Shown: positions 23,585 through 35,688 of the stretch, piece after piece
How positions within the stretch are numbered: the stretch's first letter is position 1
Layout of the letters: each line of letters starts with the position of its first letter
Assembly: GCF_050908995.1 (NCBI RefSeq)
Contig: NC_135126.1
Location: 8,866,001-8,930,000, forward strand
Reading direction: 5' to 3'
Source: Andrena cerasifolii
Lineage: Eukaryota; Arthropoda; Insecta; Hymenoptera; Andrenidae
DNA: 64,000 nucleotides
Translations under genes and position numbers: made by a program
The notes under the pieces: generated by a model
What the model saw: only the letters and a program-made list of their open reading frames with translations
What the model was told of the DNA's origin: nothing
The model's database searches: none

Positions 23585-26500
23585 AATTCACCAAATTTTC
23601 AAATTTCGTTACCTATTAAGGTCTAAAAATTTACAGAAATATTGACAAAGCTATATCCTGGTATGCGATACACCCTACGTGACCACGAAGGTTTAAAAGT
23701 CCGCTAGAAATGATTCACCCATTAGAGAATCCCAGAGCACCTTACCAAATCGAAACCACCTAGCCATCTTCATCCCGGTTAGAAATCAGCAGAATAATTG
23801 CAAGTGCTTGGAGCCTGACGCGCCCGCGAGTCTATTCCTCCTCGGAAATCGCGAGTCGCTGGCTGCTTTTAGCATCAGGCTCGACGCGGGCGCGCATGTG
23901 GGACCGTTGGCGTGATTTTCTGGCTCGAGCAGCGGCCGACGAAAAGCTGCCGAAGAGGCGCTGGGAAGCGAGAACGCCTGCCGATGGGGTGGGCGAGGGG
24001 CAGAAAGAAGGCAGTAAAGGTGGCAGAAGGAGTTGAAAAATGTCAGACGGCAAATTGGAAGGGGGTCGAGCACGGCAGCCCCGGCGTCAAATAAACATGC
24101 CAGGACGAGCAATTTCGAATATTAGAAGGTCCCCGGGGGTAGGTGCATCCCGCGTCAGGCAGCGTGAGCTACGGTGATGATGTTTGACCGCAGGACGCAT
24201 CAGGGACTCACTTGCATGGCCGATGCAATTGCGAATGCCGACCGCAGAATAAATGGGCACTGGCTGGTGGGAATTAAGGATCCTTGGCGTAGAAGCCCGA
24301 GCGTCCGTGTCGCGTCTCGATGCCCGTCGAAGGGACGACGTCCAATTCCCTCCCGCGCTTTTTCCCCTCGGAAACTCTTTAAGCAAACACCGTGCAGCGT
24401 CGTTCTGCAACCAAGTTACGAGGCGATGACGAAATCGCCCTTTCACGTGGCTCGCGGCAGATAACGCAGTGGGCGTCTTTAGAGGACACTTCGACCGATG
24501 TGTCTTTTTTAATGGCGCGCATTAATAACCGAGCGTTATGCAATTGAAGATTCGCGGAGTCGTAATCGGATCGTAAATGGAACAGCTGGCGTTGTTCCTG
24601 CGGTGATAATCGCTGCGACGAGAGACCGTAACTTACGTAACGCAAGTGTAGCATTCTTCCTTTGCTGCTCGACGCTTCTGCGAGTTGTCGAAGATTTTCT
24701 AAACGCGGTTGCTAAGTTCTGGACTAAAGGGTGGACGTTCCCAGTAGATCGCGCATGGATATCATTTTGCGAGATTGCTCGTTCATTCGCGTCTTTCAAA
24801 GGAGGCGATCAGATCGAGGATTTCGATCACGTAGCGTTTGGAGCGTGGAAACAAAGCCCTCGCGCCGTTTCGATAATTTTCGCCGGGGCCGAGGGAAAAG
24901 GCGAAAGTCTTCGGCCTGGGGTTACGGTGAATTTAAATAATCTTCAGACGTCGACCCCGTAAGGGTGGTACACCCTGTAATCTCGGGCCACGTGCGATGC
25001 TCGACGATCGAAGGGGAAAAATGGCCGGTGTCGAACGGTCGAGCGAGACCAGTCGATAGCAGGTCTCGAGGGCGATAAGTATCTAATAGGAATGGTACTG
25101 CGAGCTCGTAATAACGCAGCACAATCAGCTACGCGCTGGCACGCCGCTGGAAAATTTATTTACACTTTCCTGCGACGGATCCACGGAGCAACGCGTCTTT
25201 TTTCCGCGCGCGCTACCCCCGTCGGAACGGCGCAGAGGGAAACGAGGCTCCTCGCGCTCGTGAGCTGCAATTCGCCAAATCTAATTTTGCATGCGATCGA
25301 ACGGGGGGAGCCCACTTAAGCGCGAGCTCCGCCGAGGAAACTTTACGCGGGTGAAAGTTATTGCGATGGCTGCATTTCGCGTTCGGTGAATTAGGTGTCT
25401 GTATAACGTAGCCTTTCGGAATTATTTAATTCCAGCATCCCTCGGATAGGTGTAATCTAAGAGAAGGGTGGAAAAGTTTTGGAGGGTAGCAGGCAGCTTG
25501 GCTTTCCTTCCTCCTACTCGAATAGTTCTCTAATTATTTCGAGGAACGCACGCGGATCGCGGAATCCTCCTGCCATACAGCGCGTAATCGATACAACGAC
25601 AAACAGCTGTGCGCACTGTTCGAGGACAATGCTGGATGATCCAAGGAATATTCGTAACAAGCTATTCGCATCCGTCGACTAGATTTCATCGCGGCACGGA
25701 CAATACTCGTGGCGGAAGAGTCCCGGGCCCGTGATTCGTTTAAATTATAACGCCTAAGATTGTCGAGGCGAGCGAGCAAACACGAGGGCGCCCGGGATCA
25801 TCCCGATAGTATCGATAAATTCAAAGAAGAGAGGGTCCAGCGCTCGAAATGCCAGATCCATTTCGCGCCAGCTCGATCTTTCCCCCCGTAGGGCGGCCAG
25901 TGCCGTAGGATGTTGCTACATTGGAGGGGAAGTTTCCTTCCCTTTCTCTCTCTCGCTCCTTCTCTCCTTCTACACCCTTTCGCCAACCGATTGCTCGATA
26001 GTTTCGATCGTGAAACGGGAAGTGGCGGGAGGAGCGGGGAGGATGGGACGAGCGGAGATGGGGGGCATGTAACGTGCCGACGACGTCTCGACGATGACTT
26101 GGTGCATCCTGCTCGAGACGCGAACGAGAGACGCGTGATTCTCAGAAAAGGCCAGGGCCTGCCTTCGGCCGTCCGATAGAGTCATCACGTGTCGGCGCTA
26201 GGATAGTGCTTTTATTGTAACATATCGAACGTGGATACCAGTTGGGGGCCAGGCCACGGAGTAGAGAGGGGTCCCGGGCACGTTCTTTCAGGCCAGCAGC
26301 CACGAGGAGAAACGAATTGCGGGGCTAGTTGTCCTGTATCGCGGCGGGGCGCCTGAATGCACGGTGTATGATTGATCTGACGCGTAGTCGGGGCACCGTG
26401 CCCTCGTCGTACGTACCTGGTACATCGATTCCACTAACCCCCTGGATCTCCTATATCTGCTTTGTTCGCGCGTGATGTCGATATCGCGAAGTCGCCCGTG

Positions 26501-27256
26501 ATGGCTCCTAATAGAAAACCGTCAGGCGTCCGTCACCCGTTGCAAATTCGCGCGCAACCCCGGGACTCGAGGTGGTTGGATACCGTCTACGCACGAATCT
26601 TTCTTAGGATTTCCGCAGGCCACCGACGTCGCGTCTCCTGGTATTCGTTTCATTTTTAATGAAACAGCCGACCGCAGACTGCTCCCTTTGTCACCGTGTG
26701 TCGCAGCGATACGCGCCACGATCATTTCATTATTTCTACCCGTTTCGGTGAACATTCCGCGCGCCCGCTGTTGAAGCCTCGGGGATAAAAGGGGGCGCGA
26801 AAGCGTGAGACGAGTTAATTAGAAAAAGAATTACGGGACGGAGCGCGACAACGCGAGCGAGAGCAAATGCATTATCGTAAGTACGGGATTGCGTGTTTCA
26901 ATTATGAGACGGTCTCGCTCCGAGGTATATTGGGATTGTTTCCATCCTTCTCCGGCCCCGTTGTCTTCTTGGGTCTCCGCACAGGGAGAATCGCTTCATC
27001 ATAATCGGTCATCCGGCGTTTTTCTACAGAGCGGACCCCCCGCTGTCGCTACGCCCGGATATCTTAGCATCGAAATGCCGCGCTGACAGGCAAAGAATTT
27101 GATATCGTGATTAGCTCGTTACGGTATTGTGCGTTAACGCGTTGCCACGGACCGCTCGGGCCCTCGATTGTTATTTCACTTGGAAACGCGGCCGGGCAAC
27201 ACCGACGTCCGCCGATCAAAGATGCGGGGTAATTGATTTCGGGCCCCGCATGCAAA
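23585..27256. other. CpG-rich intergenic DNA, no gene recognised
   Basis: GC-rich sequence with numerous overlapping frames of Arg/Ser/Ala-rich composition on both strands. No domain or RNA gene was recognised. Polypyrimidine tracts (for example 25925-25980) occur without a plausible exon following them. Confidence 0.5.
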
Positions 27257-27731
27257 GGATCGTATTCGAAAACCCTATAAAAGTACCCAAAACGGATTTG
27301 CCTGAAGTTTTGCACATTAATAAATTGATATTCCGGTGATCGATTCCACCCCTTACATTTGCCGCAGGACCACAGGAAGGGGAGGGAGTCAAAGTGCGCT
27401 GGCCACCAAACGCATCGAAAATTATAACTTTTTACTAAATCAACATATCGAGACGCGACTGGAGCCAAAAAATCACAAAAACATCAAGCTTTCTAATGAT
27501 ATAAGTTTTATATATATCATATATATTTTTTTATAGCATTTCGGCACTGACAGTAGTCTCTGTTCACTATGCCGAGATTGTAGTTTAACTTTAATAAATA
27601 TCGGTAATTGAATATCAAGATTATAGGTCTGGAAGTTCTGAAGATAGTTTTCTTTGCTGACGATTTATTAATGTGCAAAACTTCAGGCAAATCCGTTTTG
27701 GGTACTTTTATAGGGTTTTTGAATACGGTCC
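27257..27731. mobile_element. Inverted-repeat element, 475 bp, with 69-bp arms
   Basis: Arms 27257-27325 and 27663-27731 are reverse complements with only about three mismatches. They include CCCTATAAAAGTACCCAAAA, CGGATTTGCCTGAAG and TTTTGCACATTAATAAAT. The spacer of about 337 bases is AT-rich and non-coding. No target duplication was evident, so boundaries are those of the arms and the superfamily is unknown. The high arm identity points to recent activity or gene conversion between arms. Confidence 0.72.
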
Positions 27732-28802
27732 TTTCTCTCCGTCCTCTCGCGGGGAGCATATTTCAATTATCGCGGATAGTTGCTCGAGCTTCGAGTGTCG
27801 CAGGAACTTTTACGGATCGATTAATTTTCTATGCAAGGATATCGCGGATAAGTACATCCCATCGCGAAAGGTACGCATTATAATGTTCGCTTAATAAAGG
27901 CCAGAGCTCTGGACGCGCGGTGCTTGTTTGAGAAAAGGAGCTCCGGAGCAGTTTCTTGGCAAGGCTATCGGTTGGATCGTTTCAGAGTATTCGCGGAGTA
28001 TTCGAAGGTGTTACTCGAGGCTCGAACTTCAGGCGCTCTTTCTATTTGCCGTTCGAATCCCTTTTCGGCAGGGGCGCAGCCACCCCCGTTGCTCAGCCGT
28101 GGCCTCATTACCAAAGCAAATATTTTATAGTCGAGCCCTCGGTGACGACTCGAGCAAGAAGCCGATGGAGACGGGATGCCGTCGGAATCGATGCAAAAAA
28201 AGGCCTCGAATAAAGCGCGAGTTCCTTTTTCCTGTCTTCCAATCTCTGCCCCCCCTCTGCACCCCCCACCCGTTCTTCACCCCTCGCAGCCCCAGTCGCC
28301 CCGGTAGGCGGTGGAGCGACGGGGGTGAATAAAAAGAATCTCTTTTCACTGGCTCTCCCGATTTACCTTTCAACTCGCTTGTTTTATATCCACCGTCGAG
28401 CCCCTCCTCGTCCTCTCGAGCCGTCGATATTCCGAGGTGAGGCGATCGCCGTTAAAAATTAGATAGGTCGCGGCCTCTCTTCTGTCCTCCCTCGTCCCCA
28501 TTCGCCCCCATTCCCTTCCTGCCTCGCGAGACGAAGGATGGAGGCCAGAACCGCGGAGATGGAATGGATTTTTTGCCTCTCCGCCGTCAACCCCTGCGCG
28601 AAGGGTGGATATTATTTGCTGGGCGTTGAGGACTTTGTTCTATTTCTGGCTTGAATTAAAAATTCCGATAGGTTCGCGGGGTTCCTCGTCGAGCTTAGTT
28701 CAAGTTCAAGTCCCGTTTCGATGTTTTCGCGAAACGTTAATTGGCACATGATCTTTGGGGGTTGAATGACGACACGATCCCTCCATTCGCGAGTCGAAGG
28801 CG
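27732..28802. other. CpG-rich intergenic DNA, no gene recognised
   Basis: GC-rich sequence with polypyrimidine tracts around 28225-28310 and 28470-28530. Several frames are open on both strands, as expected from composition. No supported exon. Confidence 0.5.
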
Positions 28803-28804
28803 TA

Positions 28805-29395
28805 GGGAAGACCGGGGCTAAAAGTTCCGATTTCGATAAAACATAAAAAATGACTGGAAAATAATGTAGTTATTCTCTTCACTATTGACTATTTTCTTGT
28901 TAAATTTATTATATTTTCTGATTTTAAGCTTGTATTTAATATATTCTAATAGGTTTTTCATAAAAAGTAATTTATTTGTGACTGGTCGAAGCGAAAATTC
29001 AGGAACAGGATCTTCAACGATGTCAGTAACAATTGATCGCCCTACGTTATGAACATTGGAGGGCCCTGATTGAGGTTCGTTTTCCTTCTCGACGTTCTGA
29101 TACATTAGGACAGCTGGTTCCTGGTTCTCAACTAAATGACGGTCAGTCACGTAAGATGGAGCAAAATCCTCGTCCGTGAATATATTTTTGTTATATGGAC
29201 ATATTCCAGTCCTCTTGATTCCATTAATTATATTGTTCGGAATTGATGCCAAGGGCCAAGCATATTAACATGGACGACAGCGTGGGGTGATCGACTCACG
29301 TGGCAAAAACAATTGAAACTGCAATCGCTTCTTCCATTTTGAAGATATAACCATAGGAACAACTTACCCCCGGAACTTTTAGCCCCGGTCTCCCC
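28805..29395. mobile_element. TA-flanked pogo/Tigger-derived element, 591 bp
   Basis: Terminal inverted repeats of 25 bases differ at one position: GGGAAGACCGGGGCTAAAAG at the left and, inverted, GGGGAGACCGGGGCTAAAAG at the right; TTCCG continues both. TA lies immediately outside both ends (28803-28804 and 29396-29397). The interior holds a decayed C-terminal transposase fragment on the minus strand, so this looks like an internal deletion product of an autonomous pogo/Tigger (DDE_1) element. Termini match the 10471-11315 element. Confidence 0.87.
28818..29252 (-). pseudogene. Remnant of a Tigger/pogo-type (DDE_1) transposase, C-terminal part
   Basis: The minus-strand frame encodes IINGIKRTGICPYNKNIF followed by a short acidic stretch and APSYVTDR. 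This is the conserved G-[FI]-[KR]-x-TGI-x-P-[FY]-N...PSxVTDR block near the end of the DDE_1 domain in Tigger and jerky-like transposases. No catalytic D/D/D segment, helix-turn-helix DNA-binding domain or start is present; an in-frame stop lies about 35 bases upstream. The downstream part is low-complexity K/N/I-rich sequence running into the terminal repeat. It cannot encode an active enzyme. Confidence 0.8.
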
Positions 29396-29397
29396 TA

Positions 29398-32100
29398 CCT
29401 AATGCAGAGCCGTTCGATCGACTATTTCCATAATACGCTTAAATTGATCCTTTGGGCGACGGTGGCACTGGCGCAGTGTATCCTTTAGCGTTCGATTGAA
29501 TCGTCAATTTGTCTAGCATTATCCAGGACGTAAGGAAAGGACGGGGCTCGGAGGGGGTGTTGGCGTCCGGGGCTGGCAGGGCGAGACGGAGGAGGCGGCG
29601 GCGAGGGCAAAGGCGGACCTAGCGTCTCCAAAGGATTTCGTGTATTTAGGATAACAAGCTGCTCCGCCCCCGAATTGGTATGCAGAGACCCACGAGTAAC
29701 TCCTTTATATTGACATATCGTGGAACGTGATCCAAATACATGCGACATTATACCGAATTGCGAACAAAGCCTTCGGTGGCCAACCCCCCTGCAGACGTAG
29801 CCAGCCGCTGCCGCAGCAGCTTCGTCAAATTGCCCGTGAATAGAAAACAAATCGTCCGTAAGGCAAATTCTTGCCCTCCAGTACGTACTACGAATCGATT
29901 ACGAATGCCGGCTCGATTTTGCCGACGTCGATCTCAACCCGTGCCCTTTTCGACCTAAACCAGCTCCTCCGCTATCGACACGCGCTCGCACCGCACAGCG
30001 CAATTGCACCGTGTTTATTAAAACTCCGCTCAGGCCCGCGGAATAGGCACGCAGCGAGCAAACTGATATCGACGGGTCACGAAGCCTCGCTGAAAAAATA
30101 ATAAGAGGAAATGAAGGTCCTTTCCGCGACCGCGCCGGCCAAATAACAAAGTACTAACCGAAGATGGATATCCGTTTCAAATATTCACGCCCTTTTCGCG
30201 CGGCGGCGTGAAATTGATGCGTTTAGGAACCCCTTTTGCTGGTAGGCGGACAGTTACGCCGGCATAAATATTGCCGAGAGCCCTGCTGACCACATGGCAC
30301 AGATACGGCCCTGAATAATGGTGCGTGCCTGCGTATACGTGTCCGCGGGCGAGCCGTCAGATTCCAAGCGATGGAAAGTTAGGAAACAGGAGAATTCTTC
30401 TGTCGTTAGGAACTCTTCGAGGACAAAGCGAAGTGGAGCAGTGATTCAGGACGGGCGAAAAGTTAATCATCCAACTCGGGATTCTCGGAGCCTGTGTTCC
30501 CATCGGGCTCCTCGAAACAGTCTCTAGAGGTGTTTAACGTTGCAGCAGCGTGAATTTCGACGTTCCTTGGGTCGGGAATCTGTACACCTACGTGTTCCTC
30601 GCATGTTTACCTCGCCACGGTTACATCGGCTTGTCGCGAGGTAGGAAGCAGCGATATTTGTTCAGGCATCCCGTGTAGGAAATTCAAGGCGACTAAGAGA
30701 TTATTCGCGGCGCCCGTTGCGTGAATATATAATAGCGCAGCGTGTTTATGTATCCAGCTATGACAGGCACTTCCGTTTCCGTCGAGCGCACTTGACTTCG
30801 TTCCGTTTCTGAGCGCGTAAATGTGTTTACACCACACTGTCGCCCGTGTCATCGGGTGCTTCCCAAGGAGCCACCGAGTTCGTGGCACTGGTCTCGTTCT
30901 TCTGCGCACTTTCATGCATTTTTCGCGACAGTCTTGTTAATTTGCTGACGAACGCAGGCTGTTTCGCGGTGCCTCGTCATTGGCACGGGATAATCGCTGG
31001 GATAGCTCTGCGCATAGTGCTGGAAATACAGCGGCCAGTAATTAACGTCCCGGTAAGCGTGGTCGTTATTAATTCGAATTTAATTTCTGCAATTATTTTG
31101 AAGCCGCTGCCCGTTATGGAGTAGCATCGTTTGTTTTTCCTTTTCCCGTTGCGGTTCGTCCTTCCGGCCATTTTCTTCACCAATTTATCAGCTGCCCCGC
31201 CATTAACTTAATTAATTTTTCACCCAGACCCGCTCACGGGTTCTTTGGACCGCGGAAAGCAGCGCGTTGAAGTGTCAAATTAACGAACGTGTCCTGAAAA
31301 ATGGAGGGCCCCTGGCTACGCGGCTCGGGTGTTAATTGTTCCGCACACGAATGGTACTCGCTCGCGCTGCGAGCACGCGGCCGCGCGCCGCTCCGCGCCG
31401 GGGCGAGCGCCAACGGTTTGCACGCCGCTAATCGCCATCTGTTCCGCCAAGTGACTCGGCACGTTGCAATATTGTTAATTATTCAAATTCAGGCTGTAAC
31501 GGCACGGTCTGTAGAAGCACGGCCCAATCTGATCGAAGCTGCGTTACCTTAGCGCACACGCATCCACTTCACACCTCGTTATTAATCTCTAATTGAATTT
31601 TACAAAGCAAATTCCGCTGACCCCGCGGTATCTCGAAAGCATCATCCTATCCGAAGGCAACTTCGTTGCATTCAGAATCGTTGCTCCTTCGTCATCAATC
31701 TTCTCGAGCTCCGCTCCCCGCAGTAGTCTATTCCGAGCAATCTCTTCAGCTACGCACCGCGCAGAGAGTCCCACAGTTCCTTTCACTCACCGTCCACCCT
31801 TCAAACACTAACCAACGTCCCATCGAATCAGATTAGATAGAAGCTTCCTTTCCCTCCCTCGCACCAGATCGCGACTCCTCTCCTCCCCCATGTTGCTTCC
31901 ACGCGCAATTAACCACGCCGTTAATTCGCGATCGGTGGTCGCACGAGCTCCGATCAGAGCTCGGTCGTAACTTCAACGACGGCCAACAGCAACGACAGCA
32001 ACTGCAGCAACTGCAAAGGTGCCGGCAAAAGGCAGCCGTGCAGAGACAACGGAGAGAACCAACGCACACATTCACAATCTCTCTCTCTCTCTCTTTCGCA

Positions 32101-32131
<31 letters not shown>

Positions 32132-34045
32132 TCACCTCTCCCCCGTTCTCTTTCTCTCGCGGCGTATGGTATATCATTGGCTCGGCCTGGGCGGAGTACG
32201 GCGTGAAGTTGGCGCCGCCAGCGATAGATACCGCTAATTATCGATCATAAATAACGTCGCGGGGCGCACGGCAGCCCGATCCTATCGGTCCTTCGGCCGG
32301 TTTCACCCCCCCAGCCATGTTCCGCGGCCTTTCGATGATATAGGTGGCTGGCTTGTCGCCCGTGAAACGGGGTTGGCCCGTACCACGGACGTGGAACAGG
32401 TCCCTCGGCTCTAACGGCGCTCTTGCGCCGCGCCGCGGCGAGCCTGCTCTCAGGGTGGCTTGGATATATTACAAGCGGTGGCCGTGCACGGTTATTACAA
32501 CGTGTACGCGGTTATAATTGCGGGCAAGAGGCCCACCGGCTCGGAACGTGTGATTTGCTCAGGCCGCGGCAAGCAAAACGGCTACCTGGCACGGTTCCAC
32601 GTCTCCGCGGCACGCAGACATGTGCCGGTGATACGTTCCAGTATCGATTCCCATTCCGATAGCCGGCTTTTTCGAGAGAAAATCGGCGGCTCGGTCGTCG
32701 CCTAACGTACGATCGACGATGCTAGGTTGTCCGGCCAGGCGCGAGTAGTTATCGCTGCGATATCGGTGGTCGAGTGGCCGGGATCTCTAGCATGTTTATG
32801 CGTCCGTCGCGATAACCGCTCGCACTCCGGATCAAGCCGGGTCCAGCAAGATCTAATCCGATCGCGTGTTATCGGAGACAGATTGAAAGGGCACGCACGC
32901 GTTGTCCTCCTGGCGTTTAATCCTCTCGATTTCTCCGCGGCGGTTTAATTTGCGACTCGGTTCTCGCCTCGCGAAGGCTAGACCACCGGGTTCTTGGGTA
33001 TCGATTTTTGTCTCGGTACCGGTGCTCAGCCAGCCAGTTTCTTTGGCCCCGTTCGGAGGACGCGGCGAAGTTCGACGAACTTAAATGGAAACGCGACGAC
33101 GAATGCCGGCAAGGTACCGCACTTACGTGCATCTTCAATTACTCGGATTGAAGTTATCGATCCGCCGGTTTCAATCCACCCGACCCGGACCGCTCGAGCA
33201 ATTATCTCGATGAACCCACAACATGGCATCCAGTGTCGCCTTGCTCTCGGGAGCCGGCAAGGATTTTCGATCCTGCAGTTTCCCTCGACCGCAAGGCCTC
33301 TTTGAGAGAGGAGAATTCGCCCTCTTGCCGCGGTAATGGGTGCCGGTGGCTAGTGCTGCTGCTTCGCCCGGTTCGCTGTGCTGCAGTTGACACCTTCCAA
33401 GTAACGATATTTCCTTACGTGCTCCACCTACGGAGCTATAAGTGGAGGAGCTCCTCTGTCGCGGAAGAGGTGGTGGGCTCGAAGGGGCCGGCGGGTGTCA
33501 GGGGTTGAAAGCGAAGAGAGGGTAAGTCGTGCCCTATCATACGGGGGCGATATCGCGTTACTAGAACGGGCTTTGATCTCGCGACACTTACAATTTTCCC
33601 GACCGGCGATACACCCTTATTTCGCATCGCGCCACGCGAGTCCTAATGAGAGGCTATGTTCTGCGCCCGTCGAGCCCACCCCCCCCTCTGGTGCCAGGTC
33701 CACCGGTAATCACAAGGCATGATGGCTCGTTCCATGGTGGTGCCGTCTAACCCGCTACCACCCCTGCCTCCCGTCACCAACCACCCTCTGCTTCCGCGCG
33801 CCAACCCTCCACGACGGCGAACAACGACGCCGGTCCTCGCCATCGCGGCCCTGTCAAATGCTAATACCAGTGCGACGGTGTCCTCGCGTTTATGCGGCGA
33901 TAATACTGGCAAAATCTATGGCAATTAGAGGTTCTCCAAGATTTCTCCTTCACTTTCTGTTTCTTGGGGAGATGTGATATGGTTTGAAAGGGGTCTGGTC
34001 TCCGAGGTTCAGCTCGAAAATTTGCTGAGGGAAGTTAGAAGTATG
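29398..34045. other. CpG-rich intergenic DNA, no gene recognised
   Basis: GC-rich sequence, with only a TC microsatellite (listed separately) standing out. Many frames overlap on both strands without a recognisable protein. Polypyrimidine tracts occur at 31840-31880 and 32080-32160. Confidence 0.5.
32078..32128. repeat. (CT)n microsatellite
   Basis: Two CT-dinucleotide runs (about 18 and 27 bases) are separated by TTCGCA. On the minus strand this gives a GAGA tract, a potential binding site for GAGA-type factors. No function is shown by the sequence. Confidence 0.95.
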
Positions 34046-34047
34046 TA

Positions 34048-34872
34048 GGGTAACTCGTGGTAATAAGCCACCTCTCAATAATTTTTTAAATAATGCACAG
34101 ATGCCGTTACCATTTGCACTAATTCTTTTCAATTTAATGTAACTGCTAAGACGACAATAAATTTTGGCTTTTACCTTCTTTTATTTCCAGTAAATCCTGG
34201 TAAGTTATAAAAGTAACGTCTTGATCTGATTTCAGACTGTAACTAGAATGCAGATTATACGTTTGTGTGAACAGTTATACAAAAAATCAATAGATTATGA
34301 CAAAGTAGACTAACAAACGAATTTTACAACCTCTCGCACATCCGTTAACACTATGTACTTTGTGGAGAGATTTTCAATCATTCCTTTAATGACCGTGCGG
34401 AGTAATATGCCACATGTTTGTCGGTATAATATGCAACAAACTAATATTTGTATAACTCTTTCTATTTAATGAGGTCAGACGAAAGTTTAAAGGAAGACTT
34501 TAGCTATTTTTTCAAATATATTTTACGTTTCATTGAGTTAAAATATTTGTTATTATTTACTAATAGTTTGAATAGTTTAAAATATTGTTGTACCCCAAAA
34601 ATTTGAGTGATTAGTCCGCACTTCATAGCTTGTGGCATATTACCTGAGACTTTGTGGCATATTTACCCACCACTTGGGTGATATGCCACTTTCGAGGACT
34701 TTTGTATTTGTACGTTTCTCATTGAACTATAAAAGTGACATATCTTTACTTATTAGTCAATATACAGAATTAGTTACACTTTCGTATGGTTTTATCTGTT
34801 TCCCTGTATCTACTTATACTTGTGAGATATCGCGTTTCAAAGTTAACTGTGGCATATTACCCCGAGTTACCC
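34048..34872. mobile_element. TA-flanked MITE, 825 bp, with repeated GTGGCATATTACC words
   Basis: Ends GGGTAACTCGTGGTAATAAG (34048) and, inverted, GGGTAACTCGGGGTAATATG (ending at 34872) both continue GCCAC. TA flanks are at 34046-34047 and 34873-34874. The word GTGGCATATTACC, or its complement, recurs internally at about 34402, 34632, 34654 and 34680 besides both ends. The interior is AT-rich without a transposase. Structure suits a pogo/mariner-type non-autonomous element with sub-terminal transposase-binding repeats; that function is inferred. Confidence 0.82.
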
Positions 34873-35542
34873 TACCTAACCTCTGAAGATGAAGATGGTA
34901 GCGCAGTACCTCTATACTGTTGCGTCTCCACGAGATTGCGACGAGAGTTGCATCCTCGCGGGATTGCTTTACACGCCACTGGCGCCTCAAGTGTATACAA
35001 CCTCGCTAAACTCCGTTCATCCACCAAAGCTCTGGCGCCGCAGATTTTTTTCGAACTAGCAGAAAGGCTCTGGCCCCGCGAACACGTGTCAGAGCCATCG
35101 CTCGGAGCAGCGGTGTAAATACAATAACCCTTTATTTGTTCCCCGTTGCTCGCGGGGCTGGCCGTGATTCAACAATACTCGACGCGTAGGCGGCAAACAT
35201 CGCCGCCTGGCCGGGCCACTCGCCCCCGGCGATTTTCGCGAAATTCACCGACGAGCCCGACCGTCGAGGATCCGTCGGGGACGAAGCGAGGCCGCGTCGG
35301 CCGGCTATTCGTACGCGTGAGCAACCCCCGCCGGGATGAACGGAGAAACGGGGCCGTTGGAAGGAAGAGTGACGCGTGACGAGCTACACAGGAAGCTCGG
35401 GTATGAAGCGGCGCGAAGTAGAGGGTGGTCGGAGCGAGCCAGGGAAGCGAGAGCGTTGTTGGACATAGAGTAAACACTTGAGGAGATTGCCGTTTCTGCG
35501 TTGCAGCCTTCTATCGCCTTCCGCCCCCGCGGAAATCCTTAC

Positions 35543-35688
35543 TTTCCCCGAAATCCGTAATCTTCCTGAAGGGCGCGGATTAATTCTTCGCTCTTGTCAC
35601 GTGCAGCGGCCTTAGTGGATCTGGACGAGGGAGTAATCGTGACCTCTTTCGGCCGCGGTCGCGGGAATCGTGTCTGTGGGTGTAGGCT
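35543..35688 (-). CDS. Possible isolated coding exon, unknown protein
   Basis: The minus-strand frame is open from 35787 to 35543. A good acceptor (AATCTTTCTCAG) ends at 35689 and a good donor (AAA|GTAAGG) follows 35543, giving a 146-base exon with start phase 0 and end phase 2. The peptide has normal protein composition: a basic Pro-rich start, then TITPSSRSTKAAARDKSEEL and IRALQEDYGF, which would form an amphipathic helix. No family was recognised and no partner exon was found nearby. The frame continues upstream with GEDNPNSELNILQSLEGN, so another acceptor could be used. It may be chance. Confidence 0.3.
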
